In this document: one piece after another, positions 34,299 to 45,300 of the stretch
Layout of the letters: each line of letters opens with the position of its first letter
Position numbering within the stretch: the stretch's first letter is position 1
DNA from: Oenanthe sinensis
Taxonomy: Eukaryota > Streptophyta > Magnoliopsida > Apiales > Apiaceae
DNA: 64,000 bases
Reading direction: 5' to 3'
Assembly (NCBI GenBank): GCA_028671895.1
Contig: CM053800.1
Coordinates: 7,027,886 to 7,091,885, forward strand
Made by a program: the position numbers and the translations under genes
The notes under the pieces: generated by a model
Told to the model about the DNA's origin: nothing
The model's database searches: none
The model's input: the letters and a program-made list of their open reading frames with translations, nothing else

Positions 34299-37200
34299 TA
34301 TAATTAATTAAAATAAAAACAAAGAACCAACCACTGCCCATCTTTTAAAAGACAATCCCACCGTCTAAGTAATCCTCCAATGACTTGTAACTCGACCGTA
34401 CAGATTTGTACATGATTTATGTCAAGTATAAACTCTTTAAGTAATTATAAAACCTATTATTATTTTTATTATTTTACTATCTTTTCTAATTCAAATTGAA
34501 AAATGTCGGAAGTATAGCATGTTTCCTTGAAAAATAAGGTATATAATCCCATACAATTTTTTCGATCAGTAACTATTATTCGAAAATATAACAAAATTGT
34601 GAAGATATATAGTTACCGAGTTGCCGATGGTGGTAGAATCAATAAGGATGTATACAACTGTAAAAATTGGTGAAATGTTTTCTTTTCAAGTCTTGTTTGT
34701 TGCTAAAAATCCATATAAATTTATTTTGGATGGCGATTGGATAGTAAGTGAAAATTTTACTACTAAATATTTCATCATCGGATCTTTTTAATTAACCCTT
34801 ACAGTTGGTTAATTTGAGTTACAGTGTAGGTTGCCCGAGCCGAGGTGTGCTGTGGTTTAATTTAAAATAAAACATTGGATTGCATATCAGGTTGCAACTT
34901 GCGTAGGTACAATTAATATAGGTACATTATATTTTATTTTATTTTGAAAAATAAAAACTTCCATAAATAATAGATCGAGGGGAACTGGCAAGTTGAGGAA
35001 AGAACCTTGAATAGGTAAAAATAAAAGGAAAGCTAGAAGTCTAAAATAGACTATTTGATATTTTGGTTAATTTATTGTTGGAATGAAGGAAATTAATTTT
35101 GTATTGATTTTATTGAAATTTTTTCTTTGAGCAAATTTGATATCAGTCATTTGTTTTGAGTCTTTTGATATATCAGATTTTTGATATCTAATGCTGTTAA
35201 AGTTTTTTTTTAAGTGTTTAAAAGATCATAAAATTATAAAAATGTTAAGAGTCGGTTATTTTTACACATCGTACTCGTTTTTTCGAAAAGTTTAAAAAAT
35301 ATAGAATATCGCTGATTCAGTTAAATATATATTTTGACGGATAAATTTTTTGATTTAACAAAAATTTATGATATAATTTGTTGTCCATTTATCTCATATA
35401 TATCTAACTTAAATTTTTAATAATATTTTCCCAAAAAAATAGAATGAAAGAGAGAAATAACACGAAAAATATGTACAACAAGACAAACAAATACTGAATT
35501 GGGTGTATATGTATTACGTATATATATACAATACAACTAGTTGGAGAACAGACGGCAGTACTTGTAATACTTGTCTTTCAAAATAAACTGATTTTTCTTA
35601 AATGAATTTGAAAATAGGTAAAAAGTAATATTTTTAAATTTATATTGAGAGAAATTAAAATTGAACCTGGGCAATAAAGACAAATAAAGGATAGAGAAAA
35701 CGGGCAGCGAGTTAAATCATGACAGATAAGACTTTAATGGGAATTTCTTGTTCCATGAACATTTACCCTAATTTGTCCTCATGTTTAGCCATCCCTCATT
35801 ATATACCTTTGCCCCATAACCATTCCCCATCTTTCTAGATCGAGATTACATTTTTTTTTGGATTTCAGATATTCAAATTTACTGGCAAATATTATAACTG
35901 ACAAGCGAATTTGTTGCTAACTATTTATCTGTTATAATTTTTGACGGATAGGAAAAAATTCTAGAATGCGGATAGATGAGATGGTCCCTGAATTCACAAA
36001 AATTTCCCTATTAGACATGAATAGCATATTAGACTAGGATGGTGATTTCCAAGAATATCAACCTGGAATTCATATCTATGGACGATGACGAAAAATATAC
36101 GGCTCGTTTGATTTATCTTACAAATAATTTATAAATTAATTAAAAAGTAAATGTATTAATATAAACGACATTGGCAGTGTTTATCTGAAGTCATATCATC
36201 TGATGCAGATACATGCATTATATTTATATGTAAAAACAAGTTGAATAGGAACACAGGGGAGAGGGGGAGGAGGAGAACGCCATACCCCAATGCTCAATAG
36301 TCAGCGGTAGCAGCTGCAAAACTCAAGGGGATGCATTTTTTGTAAGACACTGTCCACAGTCATGTGTCCTCCCATCAACTTGCCTTGTCTTTTAACCCCC
36401 ACCAACGTAAACATTTTTATTTAACATCTTTACAATCGGAGATCATATATTTCGAATAAATATATCTTTTATACACACACAAGTATTTTTTTTTACTTAC
36501 AATTATAGAAGTAAAACTAGATGTATTCTGTTATCTTATCCGATGTGTATATAATATATATAGGACAATCTTATAGGAATACTAAAAATCAAATGACCAT
36601 CTACAAGAGAATATAATCCCATCACATCTATTATCTATTATCTACGAGTTTCCATGCTAAGATGATCGAGTTGTGGCCTACTCCGGTAAAGGGTGCGGCT
36701 GATGATACCTTTCTTAGCTTATCCCTGCATTTCTTTTACATATGTTAATATGCATGGTCTATGTAATGGTATTATTATAATAGAGTATAAGATTATAAGA
36801 TTGATGAGGCGATCTTGCCAAGTTATATGAGATTAAACAAATATTCGTTTTCAAGTGTGGGTTTTTAACATATATATATACTGTCCTTTAATTTTGCATT
36901 GCAAATCAAGATAATCTCACAGCCAATTTTCTCTTATAATTTTATATCATTTTTATAATTTATTAAACAATATCTTTCACACAACAAATGAAGCACAGAA
37001 ATCTTTAATTTTGGTCCTAAAGCCCACCTTATTATACCAACATTATTACAAGACAAGATAGATACATAACACTCCACAACTACACACCATAGTCAATGTT
37101 TAGTGTCCTCTGATCAAAAAGTTACTGTACTAATACTTGATGATTCTACCTGTGCATATTAATATATATACTACAGTAGTATATTTAAAAATAATGTATA

Positions 37201-37480
37201 AGTTATAAAAGTTAGATATTAAACATTTATTTTACACAAACATTTAATTAAAATAAATAAAATTTACGGAAGCTACTGTGTTCGGATAAGTTTTGGGAGG
37301 CCACGACTTAATTACTGTGGTAAACAAATTGAAAATGAAGGGCTGAACAGTCAATGACTGATTGCAAATATGAGATTCCCACACAAATTTAATATCAGTC
37401 ATCACTAATCCCCTCCCAATCTTTTCCACACACCAATGAATCTTCCTAGTAACTTACTACCCTGTTGACCCATATGATCC

Positions 37481-37717
37481 TCCGTTTACGGTAGTTTGAG
37501 ATTTCTTAAATCTAAAATAAGTTTTTTATTTTATTTTTATTTTTTATATATTTTTATATTTTTTTTAAGATAAACGTTTATTTTAAAATTTTAAAATCAA
37601 ATATTATTTTCAGAATAAAAAATAAATTATTTATTTTTAAAAAAAGTACATACATACATATTTTTTTTATCGAAATAAGAGCTTATTTCCGGTATATAAG
37701 TGAAGCCAAACACGGCC
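37481..37717. mobile_element. MITE in the proximal promoter of the RAV/TEM gene
   Basis: The left portion TCCGTTTACGGTAGTTTGAG, then ATCTAAAATAAG, pairs with the right portion, whose reverse complement is GGCCGTGTTTGGCTTCAC then GGAAATAAGCTC. It is about 237 bp and ends about 110 bp before the TATA box of the RAV/TEM gene. Confidence 0.5.
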
Positions 37718-37827
37718 ATCTCTACGCTTACAAATGTACAATCATGCTACACACATATAAAACTACTAGCATCAGGCCTAATATACTATAATTAGTTTCA
37801 CCCAACACTTGATACCACTTTTCCTCC

Positions 37828-37836
37828 TATATATAT
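37828..37836 (+). promoter_or_regulatory. TATA box and CT-rich leader of the RAV/TEM gene
   Basis: TATATATAT lies 136 bases before the translation start, which implies a leader of about 110 bases. The leader contains a CT-rich stretch at 37907-37946 (CTCTCTCCCCCTCCTCTCTC), common in plant core promoters and 5' UTRs. Confidence 0.6.
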
Positions 37837-37971
37837 CCACCCTCTTCATAAAACCAACTAAACCATCCCACATTATAAATTTATAATCTACACACATAAA
37901 CACACATCTCTCTCCCCCTCCTCTCTCTCCCACATCTCTCTCTTCAAACTTGTGATAAAAATACATGAGAA

Positions 37972-39024
37972 ATGGATGGAAGTTGCATAGATGAGAGCAC
38001 TAGTAGTGAATCCATATCTATAACACCAACAACAACATATATATTCACATCTTCACCAACCCTCTTCCCAAAATCACCAGAAAGCTTGTGTAGAATGGGA
38101 AGTGGAGCAAGCATCATAGTTGACTCAGAGTCAGGCATAGAAGCCGAGTCAAGAAAGCTTCCCTCTTCTAAATACAAAGGAGTTGTTCCTCAACCTAATG
38201 GGCGTTGGGGTGCTCAAATCTATGAAAAACATCAACGTGTTTGGTTAGGCACATTTAACGAGGAACACGAAGCTGCCAAAGCTTATGACATAGCTGCCCA
38301 ACGTTTTCGTGGCCGTGATGCTGTCACAAATTTCAAGCTCTTGTCCCAAGATGATGATGTAGAGCTTATGTTTTTGGAGACACACTCTAAAGCTGAGATT
38401 GTAGATATGTTGAGGAAGCATACGTATAGTGATGAGCTAGAGCAAAGTAAAAAAACAAACGGGTGCAAGAAAAAAATGGACAATAGTAACCCGTGTGTTA
38501 AATCTATGGATCGTTTGTTTGAAAAGACAGTGACACCGAGTGATGTTGGGAAGCTTAACAGGCTTGTGATACCTAAACAACATGCTGAGAAGCACTTTCC
38601 GTTACAAAATGGTAATACCTCGAAAGGCGTGCTGTTAAATTTTGAGGATTTGAGTGGGAAAGTGTGGAGGTTTAGATACTCTTATTGGAACAGTAGCCAA
38701 AGTTATGTGTTAACTAAAGGTTGGAGTAGGTTTGTCAAGGACAAGGGATTGAATGCCGGTGACATTGTCAGTTTTCAGAGATCTAATGCTATGGATAAGC
38801 AGTTGTATATAGATTGGAAACCCAGGAACGGGTCGGGTATGGATGTTTGTGTCGGGTCGGGCCCTTACCCGGTTCGACCCGTCGAGATGGTGAGGTTGTT
38901 TGGGGTGAATATATTTAAGGTGCCAGAAGGCGGTGTTGATGGTAATGGAAAGAGATCGAGGGAGATGGAGTTTGTACAAGTTTGTAATAATAGTAAGAAG
39001 AAAAGGGTGGTTAATATCTTGTAG
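37972..39024 (+). CDS. TEM1: RAV-family AP2/ERF-B3 transcription factor, TEMPRANILLO-like
   Basis: A single-exon gene of 350 residues. RAV/TEM proteins are nuclear DNA-binding repressors; in Arabidopsis TEM1/TEM2 delay flowering. The AP2 domain lies at about 67-122 (SKYKGVVPQPNGRWGAQIYE, RVWLGTFNEEHEAAKAYDIA, RFRGRDAVTNF). The B3 domain spans about 182-286 (LFEKTVTPSDVGKLNRLVIP, WRFRYSYWNSSQSYVLTKGW). The B3 repression motif RLFGVNIF is at 308-315, and a basic patch KKKR with the ending VNIL closes the protein. The N-terminal MGSGAS and ESRKLPSSKYKGV segments match TEM/RAV1-type proteins. The linker between the domains is shorter than in Arabidopsis TEM1. All key residues are present. The assignment to TEM rather than RAV1 rests on overall resemblance. 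Good Met context and the upstream leader support the start. Confidence 0.93.
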   Translation: MDGSCIDESTSSESISITPTTTYIFTSSPTLFPKSPESLCRMGSGASIIVDSESGIEAESRKLPSSKYKGVVPQPNGRWGAQIYEKHQRVWLGTFNEEHEAAKAYDIAAQRFRGRDAVTNFKLLSQDDDVELMFLETHSKAEIVDMLRKHTYSDELEQSKKTNGCKKKMDNSNPCVKSMDRLFEKTVTPSDVGKLNRLVIPKQHAEKHFPLQNGNTSKGVLLNFEDLSGKVWRFRYSYWNSSQSYVLTKGWSRFVKDKGLNAGDIVSFQRSNAMDKQLYIDWKPRNGSGMDVCVGSGPYPVRPVEMVRLFGVNIFKVPEGGVDGNGKRSREMEFVQVCNNSKKKRVVNIL

Positions 39025-41824
39025 TAATCTTAATTTTGTTATTACCGCTATAATCAAGCGTCTACTTGATATCTAAGTCGTAATTTTCGATATTTTGGAA
39101 CGAGATCTTCTTTAAACTCTGCTGATACGGAAGTCTGGCGCAAATTAGAAATTACAAGTGTATTAATTTTGTGTATTTTGTTACCGTTGAAAGTTGCAAA
39201 ACATGAATACATGATGAATGAAACTATGCAAGTGTTAGACAAAAGGACAGCTGAAGAGAGCTGTTCAAACTTAGGTGGAACATTGTCATAAAAAGAAGAA
39301 AAATAATGTCAATTTGTTCTGTTCAAACTTTGGAGATCGTTTTATACATATGTGATATGTGTGTGCCACTTGTTTAGTAGTGTACTACTGCTTTGGTACT
39401 TGATTGAAAAGTATCCTATGCTTTGTTGCAAATAGTATAAACCTCGTGTGTGATATGTGTATATAGAACAACACTATGAGAATCAAAGATAATTATTCAA
39501 GCACAGTAGTAAGTTAGTATTGCAATACAAATATACAATCACTCGCTATTCTTATCTCCCTGTGTTGAGCGTTTTCATCTTGTATTGACCCACTTTTGAG
39601 TTGGCATGCATAAATTTCTTTTTGGCCAGTTGTCTATGCAGTTGTAATATTCTAGTATAATTTTATTAACTACTCACTATATCAACGCTTTCAAAGATAC
39701 ATATATTAAAATGTGTTCAAAGATACTGAACATGTGCTATAATATCCAGTACCAGGCTTGTGACCAAAACAGAGACTAATTGTGAGTAATTTGGTACAAT
39801 AACTAACTGTTGATTAGCTATAATGCCTTTTGGATACACTTTGAGACGCCTAATAATCAAAATGTTATGAGTAACTAATATAATGATACTGTGTAGAAGA
39901 TTGGAGATTAGTGAGCGAGACTTGTCTAATCAGAAACCAACAGTCTGGTTGACTGGTTCCCATCACTAAAATGAAATAATTTTTTACACTAACTATGCAT
40001 ATCTCTACAATTAGCAACAAAAAAAAACTATGCATATCTCTGCGGAACAGCATCCTTTGTTTTTTTTCTTCCCCAATAAAGGGTTGGTGCAAATTGCAAT
40101 ATCATAGTGACGAGCTAATGAAAAAGTTTCAACACTTACAATAGCAATTGATTATCAAAAGTCAAATGTCAGTCCGAATTAGTCAACACTTTTGAACAAA
40201 CACCTCACTCCATCGCTCACCTCCGCACAATTAATGTCGATCACAATCGGATATTTTCAAAATTTTATAATTTTACCCGAAAATAAATTACATTAAGAAA
40301 TATGTGCATTTTACTAGTATTTATAAGTTAGTTATATTGACGATGTGTTTTTTATGTGTAAATAAGAGATAATACTTGTATACAAAGAGAATGGAGTTTA
40401 TACTTTAATGTACCGATATATGCGCATCCTAAATTTATTTATGTATATCCTCTTTAAATTTTTGAAGTACGTATATTCTCTTTAAGTTTCTGAAGTAAAA
40501 TATTCGCTTCCTGTATATTTGAATGATGAAAGTTAAAATCAAAGACATCTCAGTCCAAAAAAATTTAAACTTGACAGAGTGCACAAAAATAATTTGAGGT
40601 ACACACTATCATCCCCATACTTTATAGACACTTAGGACTGTCTGGCTAATCTAATAGTAGCATTACAGGTAGGCAGGGGTTCAGAACCTGATCAATTCCG
40701 TACCGGTACATTAATTTGTAAATCAGATTTTCACACACTTAAACAATCCTGTCTATTTAATCACAGTAGATACGCTGTGATATATATAGAAGGAATCAAA
40801 ATTGCGACTGGAATGATTCTTTCTCGATATTAGAAATATATGGGCACGCTAATTGTCCACATACATGTACTAAATCTCTCAGACTAGAACAATATATGTG
40901 GGATCTTGCGGCACTAGTTCTCTAAAACGCTTTTAATTGTCAAACATAGATTTAAACTTATTAGCATGGAATTACTATCAATTATGTTAAAGCAATGTAC
41001 TGCATATTGTAATTGCATGTGGGATCTTCGTAGATTTAAATTCAAGATCTCAACTCATGATCGTACCACGTGTATAATAGCTGTCATGGAAATTCGCAAT
41101 CAAAATTGTGATATGTTGGATCAAAATCGTACTTTGTTAATACTATCCGGCGAGAGTACAATTTAGCAGAAAATCACTAAAATGTATAAAAGTTCCGAAT
41201 TCTGCATTACAAAATTTAACATTTTGCGAATTTTTTCTGTACGATTTTTGTTATATATTCATGTAATAAGTAATCCCTATGTCTCAATTCAAGTGGTTTG
41301 TTTGATTTTTTAATAGTCAAATTGACTCAATTTCAACTGAAAATTATGTATATTATATAATTGTGAAAGATTGAAAAAAATATATTACTGAAAAATATAT
41401 TTAATCTATTTTTAAATATAATTTTTAACTTTCTAAAATTATAAAAAAATAATTATTAATATTTAGTGAATTTAATTATGAAAAGTCAAACAAGTAAGGG
41501 GAAGGAGGTGGTAATAAATATGAAACGGGACGGAGATGGTAATAATATGTACCGTGTACCGGAAATCGTATGTGTTCTCATATAAACAAATTACATACGA
41601 CAAATAATCCATAACAAATGTTTGTTATAACATATTTACCGCGTTTAATACCTATAAATTGTAGTAATAAAGTAAAATACACTAAAATTCACAAAAGAAA
41701 CACTTTAAACTTCTAATTTTAACGATAAAATATTTTGCTACATCCATTTACAAGGACCAATTCTCATTATATACATATAAAATATGTCAATTTTTCAAAA
41801 TAAATATGTACACACATTCTACAC
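39025..41824. other. Intergenic region between RAV/TEM and MAP1B copy 1
   Basis: The RAV/TEM 3' UTR probably lies in the first few hundred bases. No further gene is recognisable. A Stowaway-like MITE (41273-41539) lies near the right side. Confidence 0.4.
41273..41539. mobile_element. Stowaway-like MITE
   Basis: The left end is TA then ATCCCTATGTCTCAATTCAA. The right end, reverse-complemented, is CCATCTCCGTCCCGTTTCAT, then TA. Inner stretches CAAGTGGTTTGTTTGATTTT and the inverse of AAAAGTCAAACAAGTAAG also pair. The pattern matches the common plant CTCCGTCCC MITE type. Confidence 0.5.
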
Positions 41825-42147
41825 CAGTGTTCTAAAAAAGGCCCCAGGCGGCGCCTAGGCGCCACTAAAAACGCATCGAGGTGGGGTTAGACAGAAATTT
41901 AGGCGTTTTTTGCGTAAATTGGTCAACAAATGGCTGAAAAGGTAAAAAAATGACAAAAAAATCGGTAAAAATCATTGAAAAATTCAAAAATCGGCAAAAT
42001 TATTTGACAAAAATATTTAATAAATAAAAATATTAAAAATAATATTTAAATACAGCCAATTAATCTGTCCGATTAATCACCGCCTACCCCATTAGGCGCT
42101 AGGCAGTACCCAACCGCCCGGAACGCCCAACTATTTGTATAACACTG
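41825..42147. mobile_element. hAT-type MITE upstream of MAP1B copy 1
   Basis: It is 323 bp. The left end is CAGTGTTCTAAAAAAGG. The right end, reverse-complemented, is CAGTGTTATACAAATAG. The 8-bp flanks TTCTACAC (41817-41824) and TTCTGCAC (42148-42155) match at 7 of 8 positions, the hallmark of hAT insertion. The GC-rich sub-terminal parts (GGCGGCGCCTAGGCGCC and TTAGGCGCTAGGC) are largely inverted to each other. Confidence 0.85.
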
Positions 42148-42229
42148 TTCTGCACAAGATGAATAACGCAGAGTAGATTCGCATGGGCTAGCAGAATGGA
42201 TTTGCATGGGCTAATGCAAAATACAAGTA

Positions 42230-42235
42230 TGGGCC
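42230..42235 (+). promoter_or_regulatory. TGGGCC (site II-like) element upstream of MAP1B copy 1
   Basis: TGGGCC in the context ACAAGTATGGGCCAAAATCC lies 131 bases before the ATG. Two ATGGGCTA motifs precede it (about 42184 and 42207). TGGGCY elements are common in promoters of plant housekeeping and plastid-translation genes. The same core with shared flank recurs before copy 2. Confidence 0.5.
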
Positions 42236-42360
42236 AAAATCCATTATTTTCTTTTATTGGCCATGCACGTTTGTCAACAGTTGCTTTATCCTCCTCCCCT
42301 GCAATAACAATTTGATTATTATTAATTATTATCCTCTTGTTTTTTTTTCGCTTGCAAGAA

Positions 42361-45300
42361 ATGGCTGTTGCTGCCATACTAACTTCATCAACATTTTATT
42401 CAACCCCACGTGCAACTCTGCGACACTCATCCTTTCTTCATGGGCAAGCCTTGACATCTTCCTCTTTTACTCTCTATCCACTTTCTGGTATGTCTATGTT
42501 ATAGTACATACATTAATTTGTGTCTATATTTGTATCTTTAACATACCCTTTTATGTTTCAACACTTTAACCCATGATTACTCGTTTGTGACATGATGTTA
42601 TGTTTGAATGTTGTAGAGTAACATAATTAATAATACTAGTTTTGTAAATTGTACTAGACTTGCTACTAGTAAGCTAATTTCAGTTTTTTTTTTTGGGTTA
42701 AATGTAGCTACAATTCTTGATTGTAATTTTATTGAATTGCACTTAATTCAGGAAGCCGTATTCAGTTTCCAAAGAGATTCTTTGTTTTTTCAAAGAGAAT
42801 TTCGGGTTTGGAAGAAGCTATCAGAATTAAAAGGTAGAAATTTCTAGTCTTTTTGCCACCCCATTAAGTGTTGCCTAAAAATTACCCCTTCTAGTGTTTG
42901 TGATTTATGTCTAGCATTTATGTTTATATGTGTTAAAGCTAGGATCTTCACCTAAACAACACCCAATACTGTATGAAGTTAAGGTCTGCCTATATCTTAC
43001 CGCACATACTCTTGGACTGTGATTAGTTTGGTTAAGTAGTATCTTTAGATAATCATGTACCACACTTCCGTATGATTATTCCTTTTGATAAGTCTATACA
43101 ATAAGCTAATCACTGCAAGTCTATGACAGTGATCAAGGCATCAGAATTGATAGGATTTGTGTCCTACAGTGAAATCTAGTTTAGTTGTACTTTTAACGCT
43201 TGAATGAAATAAGCATGACCCAATTGATTTGTGGCTATCAATGTCCTTCATCTAATTATCGGAGATTGAACAGTTGTAAGAATTTACTCAGTAATAATGT
43301 ATAAATATATCACAATATTCACTTAATTGTTTTGACAGACAAATCAGCATAAACCTATTTTAAATTATAGGTGGGGAAATTAATTTGTGAAAGTCAATAT
43401 GGATCATGTATTTTGAGTAGTAACTTTATCAGATATGTGATAACAATTGTACATGTGTCAATTTACATGTCTGTTCCCGGTTGTGTGTGAGCTAGTGATA
43501 CATATATACAGAGGGAGTAAATGGCTATCCATTCATTAGTGTTATGTTGCACTGCAGTCTATGTATTTAAAGATTTGATAACAAAGGAGTTTCAAATCTG
43601 AATACTTTGCTTGTTTGATATGTCTCTCTTATATTCTTTCTTTTGCATACAATTTTCTAGATTTGTAGATTGATTATCCTGTACAGAGTAAAAAGAAACA
43701 TAAATTTTGAACATTTGGTGCACTCAGAGTCATCTTTTTCTTTAATGAACAAGAATTTGTTTAACTTATCCAGTTGGTTGGTGCTTGTTCCTCTACAGGG
43801 AACGCGAGCTTAGGCAGAAATCAACAGGTTTAACACGTAGATTACCTTTAAAGCGTGGACAGGTATCACCATGGCTTCAAGTCCCTGGCCACATACAAAA
43901 GCCTCCTTATACAAGTTCAACTTTGTTGCCAGAAATTTCGAGTGAGTATTAAATTCATGATGCTGAAGGACTTTCTAAAATGAGAGCTGCATGTAAGCTG
44001 GCTGCTCAGGTTTTGGACTATGCAGGCACCTTGGTTAAGGTGAGAAGTTTAAATTGCATCCCCCCTCCATCATTTAGAATGTTTTCTATTAATTGAATAT
44101 AAAGCACTCTCAGAATTTGGACATTTATATACCCATATTAGTTAAAAATTTGGACCTGCATTTCTTATTTACTTTTGAAAAGGGATTTTAGAAATGGATT
44201 TTCATTATTACTTTTAGATACTACATTATTTTGGGTTAGTGTGTATTTAACCACTAATATTTAACCTCTAACGCTCTGGCTCAATCTTAGATTTGTATAG
44301 TTTATACTACTTGTACAAAGAAACATATTGAAAAATTAATATGTCTGTATGCATGTCTGCTTTGTTTATTTTTAAAATTTAGGGTTGATTTAATAAAATG
44401 TAATCATTCATCACACTTAACAGGCCAAGTGAAATAGGGGTGGTAAAGAACTGAAACTACCCAGGGACAGGTTTAAACAGTATTTCATTTTGATTTCCAA
44501 TAAAATTATGAATCAATCTCAAACGTGACTTTGGTAAAATTCTGGAACTCTTCCGATATCTGTTATACATATATTTTATGAGCCACTACCCGATAAGGTA
44601 CCTATATTTGTCTAGAGTTGGTCAGCTGTGGTGTGTCTTGTAGATATTAGATACTTGCCTGGCTTAGGCTATCCTGCTTTCGGTATGTTGATTTCTGGTA
44701 TTTACAGCTAGTCTATATGCTTTCTGCAGTCCCCCTCGGGGTGGTTACATTTTACTATCCTTTTATCATTTCACAATTATAAAGATAATCAGCCTGCTTA
44801 TGCTTCCGTTTATCAAATGTTAGAAGACATTTTACAATATTTACATTCTATATCAGCCATCAGTGACAACAAATGAAATTGATGAAGCAGTGCACCAAAT
44901 GATTATTGAAGCTGGTGCTTATCCTTCACCACTTGGCTATGGGCGTTTTCCAAAGAGTGTATGCACCTCTGTAAATGAGCGCATGTGCCATGGAATACCT
45001 GACTCTCGGAAACTACAGGTGCTAAAGGTTTTATAGTAGTTTTGGCCATCATTTCATACTCAAAAAGCATAATATTATTAATAATGAGCATACCTTTGCA
45101 GGACGGAGACATCATAAACATTGACGTCACAGTATACTTGAACGTAAGTTGAGGGTGATGTTGTAATAACCACACTATTATTTTTCTATTAATGCCGGTA
45201 TTTTATTGCATCCATTTTGTAATATCGTTGTTGATCAATGTAAATTCTTCAAAATGACAGATTTGAAAGAAATTTCCTTTTTTCCATTACCTGGTAGTTA

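Larger units (their letters stand above)
28801..37971. other. Gene-poor AT-rich region upstream of the RAV/TEM gene
   Basis: Nine kilobases without a supportable gene. All ORFs are short and of low-complexity composition. It contains an (AT)n run near 29959-29980, a dispersed 40-bp repeat pair (30830 and 31716) and MITEs listed separately. The last few hundred bases are the RAV/TEM promoter and leader. Confidence 0.45.

Noticed and set aside
40660..40720. tRNA-like sequence around GGGGTTCAGAACC
   Set aside because: It cannot be folded by eye into a cloverleaf with acceptor and anticodon stems.
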